Assembly: GCA_040255675.1 (NCBI GenBank)
Contig: JBDZVM010000007.1
Location: 1-64,000 of the forward strand
Length of the DNA stretch: 64,000 nucleotides
From: JBDZVM01 sp040255675
GTDB lineage: Bacteria; Actinomycetota; Actinomycetes; Acidothermales; Acidothermaceae
Direction of reading: 5' to 3'
Shown in pieces: positions 35,642 through 43,631 of this stretch. A model generated the notes under the pieces. It made no database searches, was not told the DNA's origin, and saw only the letters and a program-made list of their open reading frames with translations. How positions within the stretch are numbered: the stretch's first letter is position 1; the number at the start of each line of letters is the position of its first letter. A program made the position numbers and the translations under genes.

Positions 35642-35992
35642 TCAGTGCGACGGAGCCAGATCGCCGAATTCACCCATGATTTGCGTCATTGTGCGGGCGA
35701 CGCAGTCGGAGTCGCATCGGTGGGCCAGATACCCCGACCCGCAGCCGTAGATTTCCGCCAGCACAGCTTCGAGTTCTGAAACCGTCCGGCGCACCGAAGC
35801 TGGAGTGGAATTCACGCTGCCTTGTTGGCGCGCCCCCTCGCCGCTGGCGTATTCCTCCACCGCCCGCACCATGGTGTGTGCCATATCGTCGGCGTCAACT
35901 CGGCCAGCGAGGAACTCCGGGCCGACCTCAAGTACCGAAGACAACGCCGCCATCATCCGCTGTTGCCCCGCGAGTCCGATCATTTCAGTCAC
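35642..35992 (-). CDS. Hypothetical protein
   Basis: 116 residues from ATG 35992, soluble, with two weakly similar halves (MDADDMAHTMVRAVEEY-like and HRCDSDCVARTMTQIMGEF), which hint at an internal duplication. Two Cys residues in the second half could pair. No family recognised. It lies next to the TetR remnant and may itself be non-essential or decaying. Confidence 0.45.
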   Translation of the reverse strand: MTEMIGLAGQQRMMAALSSVLEVGPEFLAGRVDADDMAHTMVRAVEEYASGEGARQQGSVNSTPASVRRTVSELEAVLAEIYGCGSGYLAHRCDSDCVARTMTQIMGEFGDLAPSH

Positions 35993-36197
35993 CGTGCACC
36001 AGGCCTCCTGCGTTCATTCTGCACCCCATCCGCGGGTCGTGACGCGACCGTCATCTCCGCGTCGCACCTGCCCGCTCGCGCCGCGGGCCGAGAAAGAGCA
36101 ACCGCGCGTGCTCCATCTCCGTAAGCCCCTTGGATTCTCGCAAGGCCACACGCGAGGCTTCTCGGCGAAGAAGGTCGCTCGCAGCCTTGGCTGCCCG

Positions 36198-36878
36198 TCA
36201 GCTGACGGTGAGGTTTGCCGCCTGTGTGCCAGCTGGCGATGGCGCGCGTGTGGCGTGCTCGGCCGTGCTGACGTTGCGGGCGCGAGCGGCGGTGGTGAGG
36301 ATCCAGGCGACGAACGTGCCGACGAACAGTCGTTGGGCGAGCCCGAAGTGGCTGCTGCCGAGCATGGGGATGAGCAAGAACGTGACGATGCCGAGGGCGG
36401 CCAGCGCGGTGGCTGGTGCGGCGTGAGAACGCCACTTGGGCTCGTGCCGGAACCGGTAGGCCGCAGTGATCATCGCGACGAGGATCAGCACGAAAGCGGC
36501 GAGGCCGGCGCCGTTGTGAATGTTGCCGTGCATCGTGGTCGTAGCTCCGGTGCGATCGGTGTGGAACGCGGCGGAGACGGGACCGGCGAGCACGGAGGCG
36601 ACGGTGAGCAGCAGCGGTGTGACACGGGCTTTGCGGCTGGCGCGGAAGATGATCAGCGCAAGCAGGAAGATGCCGACGCCGAGCCCGCAGAACGCGAGGG
36701 CCATGAAATCGCCGCCTGTTCCAAGTGCCAGCTCGCTGATCGCCTGGCGGGTGGGACTGTAGTCGCGTCGCTGGACGAGATTGAGCGCGATCACGATGAG
36801 CGGGAACAAGGACGCGGACACAAGCGCGGCCTCGGCGAGGCTACGGGCGGGGCGCGTGGGAGTGGTGGATTTCTTCAC
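36198..36878 (-). CDS. DUF998 family membrane protein
   Basis: 226 residues with six hydrophobic segments. The DUF998 signature is visible: YSPTRQAISELALGTGGDFMALAFCGLGVGIFLLALII, HTDRTGATTTMHGNIHNGAGLAAFVLILVAMI, and a last pair of segments. The role of DUF998 is unknown, though the fold suggests a small transporter or sensor. It is divergent from the histidine kinase at 37018, the same arrangement as 17815-18246 and 18433. Confidence 0.82.
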   Translation of the reverse strand: MKKSTTPTRPARSLAEAALVSASLFPLIVIALNLVQRRDYSPTRQAISELALGTGGDFMALAFCGLGVGIFLLALIIFRASRKARVTPLLLTVASVLAGPVSAAFHTDRTGATTTMHGNIHNGAGLAAFVLILVAMITAAYRFRHEPKWRSHAAPATALAALGIVTFLLIPMLGSSHFGLAQRLFVGTFVAWILTTAARARNVSTAEHATRAPSPAGTQAANLTVS

Positions 36879-36979
36879 GATGGGTCACCTCCGGTGGGGA
36901 ACACTCGCACGGTAGGAAGCGAGGCACCGACCGGTCGTCAGCCCGGAGTTGTCACTTGCGGATGATCTCGGCGGCATTT

Positions 36980-36998
36980 CGTCGTCCTGGAGACGACG
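36980..36998. promoter_or_regulatory. Dyad CGTCGTC-CTGGA-GACGACG, candidate operator
   Basis: A perfect 7-bp inverted repeat with a 5-base spacer lies 20 bases upstream of the kinase start at 37018, in the divergent region with the DUF998 gene. Position suggests autoregulation; sequence alone cannot show which protein binds. Confidence 0.35.
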
Positions 36999-37017
36999 CG
37001 CGTCATCCCGAAGACGG

Positions 37018-38226
37018 ATGTGCGAACCGCATTTGATCGGTACCGTCAAGTGCGTGGGAGCGCAGACACTCGCCGCCCCCGTGCGCGCCTCGTGGCCCCG
37101 CTCCGACTGGGTGCTTCCCGTCGTGCTGGCGCTGATCGCGCAGGCCGACGTGTGGGCGCCGGCGTCGTACAACCTTGGGCACCTGGTGGGCCCCGCACCA
37201 GTCGTCTCGATCTTGTACATCACCACCGCGCTCGTGCTCGTGTGGCGGAAGCGGTCGCCCGTGGCGGTGTTGGCGTTCATCGTCAGCGTCGACGCGGTGG
37301 AGTACCTCAGTTTCGGCGCCCCGGAAGGACTCGGTTCGCTGCTGCCGACGGTCGTCGCCTTCTACGCGGTCGGCCGCTACGCCCGCTTCAGCGCGGTCAC
37401 CGTGGCCGCGCCGCTAGCTCTGCTCGGCATCGCTGTGCACGAACTCACCGACCCGGTCTTCACGATGACCGGGTCGAACGCCATCTTCTACGCCGTCGTC
37501 GCCGGTGCATGGCCGCTCGGGCAGGCGTTCCGCCGCCGCGCGGACCACACCGACGAGTTGCAGGCCCGGACGGCGGAACTCGCTGCCCAACGTGATCGCC
37601 TCTCCGAGGCCGCGGCTGCCGCCGAGCGCGCTCGGATCGCTCGCGAGCTGCACGACATCGTCGGACACGGACTGAGCGTCACTGTGCTGCAGCTGGTCGG
37701 CGCCACTGCCTTGCTGGATAACGACCAGGCGGAACAGGCCCGGGAACACCTGGCTAGCACCGAGCACACCGCACGACAAACCCTGACCGAGATGCGACGA
37801 CTGCTCGACCTGCTCGACGAAGCTGACGATCCGACGTTGGCGCCACAACCGGGCCTCGACCAACTCGACGAGTTGGTCGAGGCCACCCGACGGGCCGGAG
37901 CGCGGATCACGATGGATGTCACCGGAATCCCGGCCGCGCTCCCACCCAGCCTCGATCTGACCGCCTACCGGGTGCTGCAGGAGGCGCTGACCAACGTGCT
38001 GAAGCATGCCCACCCGCCCGCGTGCACCGTCCGGATCGTCCGCCAACCCGACGAGCTCGTACTCGAGGTTTGCGATGCCGGCCAAACCGCGACGCCGGAA
38101 CCGGCTGGACGAGGACTGGCCGGGATGCGTGAACGCGTCACCGTGTTCGGCGGCACCCTCAACACCGAGGTCACACCCGCCGGTGGGTTCACTGTGTGCG
38201 CGCGGCTCCCGGTGGTTGTGAGATGA
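37018..38226 (+). CDS. Sensor histidine kinase (NarL-type system, HisKA_3)
   Basis: 402 residues if started at ATG 37018; the frame is open from 36949 and a GTG near 37051 is another option. Five or six hydrophobic segments (about 20-185) form the sensor, with few soluble loops. HisKA_3 helix: AERARIARELHDIVGHGLSVTVLQLVGATALL. ATPase lobe: LQEALTNVLKHAHPPACTVRIV and GRGLAGMRERVTVFGGTL. The stop overlaps the regulator's ATG (ATGA). The divergent DUF998 gene and the dyad at 36980-36998 suggest a local regulon. Confidence 0.88.
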   Translation: MCEPHLIGTVKCVGAQTLAAPVRASWPRSDWVLPVVLALIAQADVWAPASYNLGHLVGPAPVVSILYITTALVLVWRKRSPVAVLAFIVSVDAVEYLSFGAPEGLGSLLPTVVAFYAVGRYARFSAVTVAAPLALLGIAVHELTDPVFTMTGSNAIFYAVVAGAWPLGQAFRRRADHTDELQARTAELAAQRDRLSEAAAAAERARIARELHDIVGHGLSVTVLQLVGATALLDNDQAEQAREHLASTEHTARQTLTEMRRLLDLLDEADDPTLAPQPGLDQLDELVEATRRAGARITMDVTGIPAALPPSLDLTAYRVLQEALTNVLKHAHPPACTVRIVRQPDELVLEVCDAGQTATPEPAGRGLAGMRERVTVFGGTLNTEVTPAGGFTVCARLPVVVR

Positions 38227-38891
38227 CCACAGCGATCAGTGTTCTCATCGCCGACGACGAGGCGATCGTCCGCGACGGGCTGCGCACCATCCTCGACCTC
38301 GAACACGACATGACGGTCATCGGCGAAGCCGCCGACGGTGCGCAAGCCGTCGCCGCGGCGCGTGAGCTGCGCCCGGACGTGACTCTCGTCGACATCCAGA
38401 TGCCGGGCCTGAATGGCATCGAAGCGACCCGGCAAATGATGAAGGCACCGAACCCGCCACGCGTGCTGATGCTGACGACATTTGATCGCAACGAGTACGT
38501 CTACGAGGCGATGAAGGCCGGCGCCAGCGGGTTCCTACTCAAAGACGTCCGGCGACACCAGCTCACCGACGCCATCCGTACGATCGTCCGCGGCGAGACG
38601 CTGCTCGCGCCAACGATCACTCGCCGCCTCATCGAGGAGTTTTGCATCAGGCCCTCCCCGGCAACGTCCACGCCACCCGAGCTCGCGGACCTAACCCCGC
38701 GCGAGGTCGAAGTACTCACCCTCATCGGCCGCGGCCGCTCCAACGCCGACATCGCCGCCGAACTCGTCGTTGCCGAGACCACCGTCAAGACCCACGTCGC
38801 GCGTATCCTGGCGAAACTTTCCCTCAACGACCGCGCCCAAGCCGTCATCGCCGCCTACGAAACTGGCCTCATACGGCCCGGCATACGCTGA
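38223..38891 (+). CDS. NarL/LuxR family response regulator
   Basis: 222 residues from ATG 38223. Receiver domain: DDEAIVRDGLRTIL, phospho-Asp in VTLVDIQMPG near 57, Lys in GFLLKDVRR. LuxR helix-turn-helix: LTPREVEVLTLIGRGRSNADIAAELVVAETTVKTHVARILAKLSLNDRAQAV. It is the cognate regulator of the preceding kinase. The 3' flank carries a decayed CWB2 gene end (38958-39054). Confidence 0.93.
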   Translation: MTTAISVLIADDEAIVRDGLRTILDLEHDMTVIGEAADGAQAVAAARELRPDVTLVDIQMPGLNGIEATRQMMKAPNPPRVLMLTTFDRNEYVYEAMKAGASGFLLKDVRRHQLTDAIRTIVRGETLLAPTITRRLIEEFCIRPSPATSTPPELADLTPREVEVLTLIGRGRSNADIAAELVVAETTVKTHVARILAKLSLNDRAQAVIAAYETGLIRPGIR

Positions 38892-38957
38892 CTCAGCAGC
38901 GCCCACGGGCCACGGCGAGCCCATCGCATAGCTCCCGCCACCGCCAGCGGCGCACTT

Positions 38958-39054
38958 GCTCGTAACCGCCGTCTATGAGGCAGATGCCCTGCTCCCAACA
39001 ACCGTCCCCTCATCACTAACGTCCCGCACCGATTCCGCGAGGATTCGTTATCCC
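38958..39054 (+). pseudogene. Relic of the 3' end of a cell-wall-binding repeat 2 (CWB2) gene
   Basis: About 97 bases align by eye with 48536-48630, the last codons and downstream flank of the intact CWB2 gene. Both contain GTAACCGCCGTC, then (A/G)CAGA(T/C)GCCCTGC(T/C)CCCAACA, then CCGCGAGGATT followed by CGTTATCCC. The translated fragment VTAVYEADALLPTTV matches VTAVGGADALPPTSV. Small indels break the frame and the rest of the gene is absent. Homology extends past the stop codon. Confidence 0.7.
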
Positions 39055-39133
39055 TTCGTCTTGACTGGGCGGGTGTCGCCGGGCTGATCGCTCGGTCGGG
39101 AATGCGCTCGCCGGATCGGCGTTTGGGATACGC

Positions 39134-39811
39134 ATGACGACAGTCGGATTCATCGGAAGCGGGCACATCGGCGGCACGGTGGCGCGACTGGCAGTAAACG
39201 CGGGCCACGACGTCGTGCTGAGCAATAGTCGCGGGCCGGAGACGCTGATTGACCTGATCAAGGAACTCGGCCCGCGCTCGCGCGCCGCAACGACAACAGA
39301 GGCGGCCACCGCGGGCGACATCGTCGTGGTGACGATCCCGCTAAAGGCTTACCCTTCCGTGCCCGTCGCGCCGCTGAATGGCAAGCCGGTCATCGACACG
39401 ATGAACTACTACCCGCAACGCGACGGGCACATCGCAGAACTCGACAACGGGACGACGACGAGCAGCGAACTACTTCAGGCACATCTCGCGACCGCCCATG
39501 TCGTCAAGGCTTTCAACAACATCTACTTCGAACACTTGGCCACGCTGTCACGATCAGCCGGCAATCCCGAACGCTCTGCGCTCGCGATCGCCGGCGACGA
39601 GAAAACCGCAAAGCGGGCGGTGACTGAGTTTCTCGACTCGATCGGTTACGACGCCTTCGACGTCGGTCCGCTTTCCGAAGGTTGGCGCTACCAGCCGGAC
39701 ACGCCTGCTTACGGCCAGCCGTATGTCGCTCCTGGTACCGAATTCCCTCGTCCCGGCGCCCCGGCAAGCGCACGTGCTTTGAAAGAACGATTGGACGCGG
39801 CAAAGCGCTGA
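39134..39811 (+). CDS. NADPH-dependent F420 reductase family / NAD(P)-binding oxidoreductase
   Basis: 225 residues. The N-terminal Rossmann fold is TTVGFIGSGHIGGTVARLAVNAGHDVVLSNSRGPETL; the Ser-Arg after the second strand suits NADP(H). It continues with DIVVVTIPLKAYPSVPVAPLNGKPVIDTMNYY and AHVVKAFNNIYFEHLA, typical of the Npd/F420-reductase-like family. It may shuttle electrons between NADPH and F420, or reduce another substrate. Stand-alone gene. Confidence 0.85.
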   Translation: MTTVGFIGSGHIGGTVARLAVNAGHDVVLSNSRGPETLIDLIKELGPRSRAATTTEAATAGDIVVVTIPLKAYPSVPVAPLNGKPVIDTMNYYPQRDGHIAELDNGTTTSSELLQAHLATAHVVKAFNNIYFEHLATLSRSAGNPERSALAIAGDEKTAKRAVTEFLDSIGYDAFDVGPLSEGWRYQPDTPAYGQPYVAPGTEFPRPGAPASARALKERLDAAKR

Positions 39812-39909
39812 CGCCGGATTCGAGGACATTGCTGACGCCTGCCGCCAACTCGCCGTCAGATGTCAGTCGAGTCGGCGTCGTCGTACGCACCCGCAGGACG
39901 CGAAGACCG

Positions 39910-40218
39910 TCAAACAGACCTTGCACGGTCGGCAAACACGAGTGCGGCGGCTGCGGCAGCGGCGGTGACGCCGAACACCGACGGCCACGGGCCAATCTTC
40001 TTCGCGAGCGGGTGGGAGACGCCGAGCGCGCCGACGTAGGTCGCCAGCAAGGACGCCGCGACCGCCGGGTTGCGTGATCGAAGCCACGACCGCATACACC
40101 AAGCGCCGGCCGCGGCAAAGACGACGCCACCGGCGTCACGGCGTCCAGTGACACGACCCGCGACGAACCCGCCGAGCAAGCCGACAACGACTATCGGGGC
40201 GGTGAATTCCTTTGCCAT
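39910..40218 (-). CDS. Small membrane protein of unknown function
   Basis: 102 residues with three hydrophobic stretches: APIVVVGLLGGFVAGRV, GGVVFAAAGAWCM and SVFGVTAAAAAAALVFAD. VGALGVSHPLAKKIGPWPSV is a conserved-looking loop I associate with uncharacterised actinobacterial proteins. No function can be given. It reads in the same direction as the heliorhodopsin gene, about 150 bases downstream of it. Confidence 0.6.
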   Translation of the reverse strand: MAKEFTAPIVVVGLLGGFVAGRVTGRRDAGGVVFAAAGAWCMRSWLRSRNPAVAASLLATYVGALGVSHPLAKKIGPWPSVFGVTAAAAAAALVFADRARSV

Positions 40219-40222
40219 ACGG

Positions 40223-40369
40223 TCACGCTAGTCCGCCGGACTCACCCATACATGATCGGCTGTGGGTAGCCGTCCTGTCGTAAGTCGATGTAGTACCGGT
40301 GAAGGTGCCTTCGATCGTGTTACGGGGGTTGTCGTCGGGTCCGACCCGCTTCAGGAGTCGGCCAGTCAT
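40223..40369 (-). CDS. Small open frame coupled to heliorhodopsin
   Basis: 48 residues starting at ATG 40369, which overlaps the heliorhodopsin stop as ATGA. The sequence (MTGRLLKRVGPDDNPRNTIE...) is polar. Just past the middle another frame reads RYYIDLRQDGYPQPIMYG before a stop, so a frameshift may have altered an older end. The tight overlap argues for translation. The shortness and lack of a family argue against it. Low confidence. Confidence 0.3.
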   Translation of the reverse strand: MTGRLLKRVGPDDNPRNTIEGTFTGTTSTYDRTATHSRSCMGESGGLA

Positions 40370-41157
40370 GTTCGAAGCACGTTGGCGAAGATGAGCCAGG
40401 CGAGCAGTGACTTCGAGGTGAGACTGAGCATGATGTAGGCGACCTCGCCATGCACGTAGTCGCGCCACCAGCCGATCTGGGCGTATTGCAGCGCCATGTT
40501 GATGGCGAAGCTGAAGAACAAGGCGAACTGCACGATCGTAATCGCGTAGACGAAGCCGGGGACGGCGGGTGGCTGCGCGACGTAGACCGCGATCAGCGCC
40601 CACGGAGCCAATCCGATCAGGGAGCCGAACCGGAAGGAGCTCCAGTCGGCGCGGCCAGGCCGTTGCTGGCGTTCCATCAGCAGGCCAAACAGGATCATCG
40701 CGGTGTTCGCGGCGAAGATCGCGACGACGGCGGCGAGGTCGCGGATCCCGACGAAGAGCCCGATAAGCACGATCATGATCGACGCGCTGACCGAATATTC
40801 GATCCAGCGGGCGTAATTCGCGCGTCGGTCGAGGCAGCGCTCATACCAACGGTGCACGCGCGGTGCGGCGACGAGCGCGTGATCGACAGCTGCGAGCAAC
40901 AGGAAGAGAGCGACGGCCGGTCCGATTCGCAGCGAAAACACCGTCTCCGGCACCGTCGGCCGGGACGCCCGCACCGGATCGTCGCGCAAAAACGACGCGG
41001 TCACCGGCAGTGCGAGGGTGTTGCTCGCGGCCAACATGTACAGGCCCTCGAAGGCGAGCAGGACGAATGCGGCGACGTTGAACGCCCGCAGCCGACGATA
41101 TCGCCGCGCCGAAGAAACGGCTTCGGTCTGAGTAATGAGCGACGTGTCCGGCGACAT
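40366..41157 (-). CDS. Heliorhodopsin
   Basis: 263 residues from ATG 41157, the family length, with seven membrane helices. The diagnostic segments are ARWIEYSVSASIMIVLI, with Glu120 in the place of the Schiff-base counterion Glu107 of heliorhodopsin 48C12, and the last helix GEVAYIMLSLTSKSLLAWLIFANVL, with Lys249 as the retinal-binding lysine (Lys241 in 48C12). Heliorhodopsins hold retinal with an inverted topology (N-terminus inside), do not pump ions in tested cases, and are thought to be light sensors or regulators of partner proteins. No retinal synthesis gene (blh, crt) is in the window. A DUF378 protein and a CarH-like B12 photoreceptor are encoded next door. An upstream extension to 41283 lacks family similarity. 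Confidence 0.93.
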   Translation of the reverse strand: MSPDTSLITQTEAVSSARRYRRLRAFNVAAFVLLAFEGLYMLAASNTLALPVTASFLRDDPVRASRPTVPETVFSLRIGPAVALFLLLAAVDHALVAAPRVHRWYERCLDRRANYARWIEYSVSASIMIVLIGLFVGIRDLAAVVAIFAANTAMILFGLLMERQQRPGRADWSSFRFGSLIGLAPWALIAVYVAQPPAVPGFVYAITIVQFALFFSFAINMALQYAQIGWWRDYVHGEVAYIMLSLTSKSLLAWLIFANVLRT

Positions 41158-41341
41158 GATGACCCCCGAGGATCCGCGATGTCTTCGACGGTCCGAGCCA
41201 AAACGAGGCTGGTCCAGAGTCGAAGGGCTCTCGTGCGCACAAAATTCGTGGGCCGGGCCGCCTGGCGTGACGACCCGGCTCACGAGTCGAGCACTTAGCC
41301 GGACGCTGGGCCGATGACCACCTTCGTGGAGCCGGACCGGG

Positions 41342-41581
41342 TCATGCCGTCACCGTCGCACGTCGGCCGTTGCGCGCCGCGACCAGCGCGCGAGCCCGCA
41401 CGACCAACCACAGCCCGGAGGCGCCGACCAGGCCGTAGACGATCCGGGTTGCCACGTTCGTCTCGCCGAAGTCGAGCCCGAACACCGCGGCGACCAGGTC
41501 GAAGCGGGCGATTGCCACCAATCCCCAGTTCAGCGCACCGATGACCACCAGGGCCAGCGCCACGACATCTGTCTTCTTCAC
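41342..41581 (-). CDS. DUF378 family small membrane protein
   Basis: 79 residues with the two-helix DUF378 pattern: KKTDVVALALVVIGALNWGLVAIARFDLVAAVFG and ATRIVYGLVGASGLWLVV. The Asn-Trp-Gly in the first helix is diagnostic. Function unknown. It lies upstream of the heliorhodopsin gene on the same strand (about 185 bases apart) and is divergent from the CarH-like regulator, so its promoter may be the regulator's target. The ATG at 41581 has GGAGGAAG just upstream. Confidence 0.88.
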   Translation of the reverse strand: MKKTDVVALALVVIGALNWGLVAIARFDLVAAVFGLDFGETNVATRIVYGLVGASGLWLVVRARALVAARNGRRATVTA

Positions 41582-41593
41582 TACTTCCTCCTT

Positions 41594-41682
41594 GTACAGG
41601 TTCTGTCGAGAATTCGAGCGTCCGACACTCGACGGGGTTTGTCAAGAAATTGTCGAAACTTTCTGTCCAAGGTGTGTACAGT
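41594..41682. promoter_or_regulatory. Divergent DUF378/CarH-like promoter region with repeated TGTACAG
   Basis: TGTACAG occurs at 41594-41600 and again at 41675-41681. Between them is a GTCGAG...CTCGAC dyad (41605-41633) and two TTCTGTC words (41601 and 41661). MerR-type B12 photoregulators bind repeated TGTACA-like words upstream of their targets, so these are reasonable operator candidates. The assignment is inferred. Confidence 0.4.
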
Positions 41683-41683
41683 G

Positions 41684-42541
41684 ATGGTCATGGACGGGAC
41701 GATTCGGATCGGTGAGCTCGCCCGGCGGACCGGGGTATCGCCCGAACTGCTGCGCGCATGGGAGACGCGCTACGGGCTGCTCAAGCCGGCCCGGTCGCCC
41801 GGAGGATTCCGCCTCTACTCCGCCGCGGACGAGACCCGGATACGGCGAATGACCGGGCTGATCGCCGGGGGCGTGTCAGCGGCCGAAGCGGCCCGGCAGG
41901 CACTCACGGGCAACGAGGTACAAGCCAAACCCGAGGCGCCGATTGTCGAACGGCTCACCGATCGGCTCCGCACGGCGCTCGACACGTTCGACGGCGCCGG
42001 TGCCCACTCCGCGTTCGACCGGCTGCTGGCCTCGGTGTCCGTCGATGTCGTGCTCGCCGACGTCGTCCTGCCCTACCTGCGTGACCTCGGCGACCGTTGG
42101 GCCGCTGGTCAGGTGAGCGTCGCGCAGGAGCACTTCGCGTCCAACCTCATCCGCGGACGACTACTTGCCCTCGCCCGCGACTGGGATACAGGCGACGGAC
42201 CCGCGCTCCTGCTCGCGTGCCTTCCCGGTGAGGCCCACGACATCGGCCTCATCGTCTTCGGGATGCTGGCCGCACGACGCGGTTGGCGCGTCACCTTCCT
42301 CGGCGCCGACACCCCGCTGGACACCGTTTGCGCCACCGTCCGCAACGTTAAGCCGTCACTCACCGTCCTGGTCGCAATTAATCCCGCGCTGATAGCGAAG
42401 AATGCCGAAGACCTTCGGCGGCTCACCGCCCTGACTCGCACCGCCATCGCCGGCAGCGCCGACACGCAGGCCGTGGACGACGTCGGCGCCACAGCACTTC
42501 CTTCCGACGTCCTTGGCGCAGCCAACTCGCTCATCCCGTAG
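41684..42541 (+). CDS. MerR-type regulator with cobalamin-binding domain (CarH/LitR-like photoreceptor)
   Basis: 285 residues from ATG 41684 (41690 possible). MerR helix-turn-helix at 7-55: IRIGELARRTGVSPELLRAWETRYGLLKPARSPGGFRLYS. The four-helix B12-cap domain (about 85-160) has the light-sensing Wx9EH motif: Trp139, Glu149-His150. The Rossmann-like domain has ExHxxG (Glu183, His185, Gly188) for the lower cobalt ligand. These match CarH, which binds adenosylcobalamin, represses in the dark and releases DNA on illumination. All three signatures are intact, so light regulation is plausible. It is divergent from DUF378 and near heliorhodopsin; classic CarH targets are carotenoid genes, none of which are here. 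Confidence 0.88.
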   Translation: MVMDGTIRIGELARRTGVSPELLRAWETRYGLLKPARSPGGFRLYSAADETRIRRMTGLIAGGVSAAEAARQALTGNEVQAKPEAPIVERLTDRLRTALDTFDGAGAHSAFDRLLASVSVDVVLADVVLPYLRDLGDRWAAGQVSVAQEHFASNLIRGRLLALARDWDTGDGPALLLACLPGEAHDIGLIVFGMLAARRGWRVTFLGADTPLDTVCATVRNVKPSLTVLVAINPALIAKNAEDLRRLTALTRTAIAGSADTQAVDDVGATALPSDVLGAANSLIP

Positions 42542-42622
42542 ATGCGGAACGGTCACAGCAGGCACTCGTACCGGTCGTCGGTGCTCTGCTGTTTATGGCG
42601 TTGCGGTCGGAAAGCCGCGAGG

Positions 42623-43102
42623 CTAGTCCTCGAGCGGTGCACCGATGATCTGGATGTCATGTTGCGCTGCGATTCGCACCAACTCAGCTATGTCCGGCTC
42701 GGTCGGGGTGGGAAGGCCGGGGGACGTCGCTGTTTCGCCGGCGGCACGGATAAACTCCTCGAACCCAGCTGGCGTCGTCAACAGCAGAAAGTGCGCCTGC
42801 TCGGAATCGACTCGGAACCGGTGCTCAACCGCGCGCGGGCCGAAGGCGAAACCGCCATCGGTAATAGTGCGCCGTTCACCTGCGAGTTCGACCGTGAGTT
42901 GTCCTTCCAACACGTAGAACATCTCGTCGGCGCCGCCGTGCACGTGGAGTGGTGCGCCGTGCCCGCGCGGTGCGTGGAACTCAGCGAGGAACAGACCACC
43001 ACCGTTTTGCGTGCTGGTCGCTTTGTAGGTGGCGCGAGCCCCGAGGAACCAATGCGCTTCTCCCTCGGGGGCGTTCAGCGTGTAGCCAACCAGAGCACTC
43101 AT
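42623..43102 (-). CDS. Cupin domain protein
   Basis: 159 residues. One cupin barrel (about 20-125) with the metal motif in GHGAPLHVHGGADEMFYVLEGQLTVEL and the second motif in FAFGPRAVEHRFRV, so the usual His and Glu metal ligands are present (His, His, Glu, His). The C-terminus (about 120-159) is helical. It could be a dioxygenase, isomerase or ligand-binding protein; nothing decides which. It is transcribed with the gene at 43176, 73 bases upstream, in a minus-strand cluster of small metabolic genes. Confidence 0.83.
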   Translation of the reverse strand: MSALVGYTLNAPEGEAHWFLGARATYKATSTQNGGGLFLAEFHAPRGHGAPLHVHGGADEMFYVLEGQLTVELAGERRTITDGGFAFGPRAVEHRFRVDSEQAHFLLLTTPAGFEEFIRAAGETATSPGLPTPTEPDIAELVRIAAQHDIQIIGAPLED

Positions 43103-43175
43103 GTGCCCTCCAGTTCAGACAAGAATCGCTGCCTTCCGATGGAATTGCAGCCTTTGTGTTGGACCTCCGACGAGG

Positions 43176-43631
43176 TCAGTGCGGGCGGATGACCTCAGTC
43201 GCGTAACGGGACATGGCCTTGCCGATGTCGGCGGGGTTGAGCAATCCGTGGTCGTCAACGGGAAGTCGGCCGAGGTCGCGGAAGTATTCGACATAGCGGT
43301 CGGGCGAGAGCGTGCCGATAAAGGTGGCGGCCTCGTCGAAAGGGTTACTGAAGGTATGCGGCGTGTCGGGTGGAATGGTGACGCATGACCCTGCCTCGGC
43401 GTCCACGCTTTCAGTTCCGGAGGTGAATCTGAGCTTTCCTCGGGTGACGATAAAAATTTCGTCGTGCTCGCGGTGGACGTGTTGGGGCGGGGCGGCGGGG
43501 CCGGGTGGCACGGTCGCCTCGTACAAGGCCAGCCGGTGCCCGGTATGAGAACCGTCTTCGATGATGCGAATACGGATTGGCCCGCCGCCTGCCTGCTCGC
43601 CATCGGCGGGGCCCACGACATGGATCGTCAT
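43176..43631 (-). CDS. Cupin domain protein
   Basis: 151 residues. Cupin motif 1 reads PPGPAAPPQHVHREHDEIFIVTRGKLRFTSG (two His and Glu ligands), and motif 2 CVTIPPDTPHTFSNPFDEAATF. The second half (LSPDRYVEYFRDLGRL) is typical of quercetin-dioxygenase-like cupins of unknown substrate. The start overlaps the stop of the upstream DUF5519 gene by 4 bases. With the VOC and DUF5519 genes it forms an operon facing a TetR regulator, consistent with an inducible catabolic or detoxification role. Confidence 0.83.
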   Translation of the reverse strand: MTIHVVGPADGEQAGGGPIRIRIIEDGSHTGHRLALYEATVPPGPAAPPQHVHREHDEIFIVTRGKLRFTSGTESVDAEAGSCVTIPPDTPHTFSNPFDEAATFIGTLSPDRYVEYFRDLGRLPVDDHGLLNPADIGKAMSRYATEVIRPH

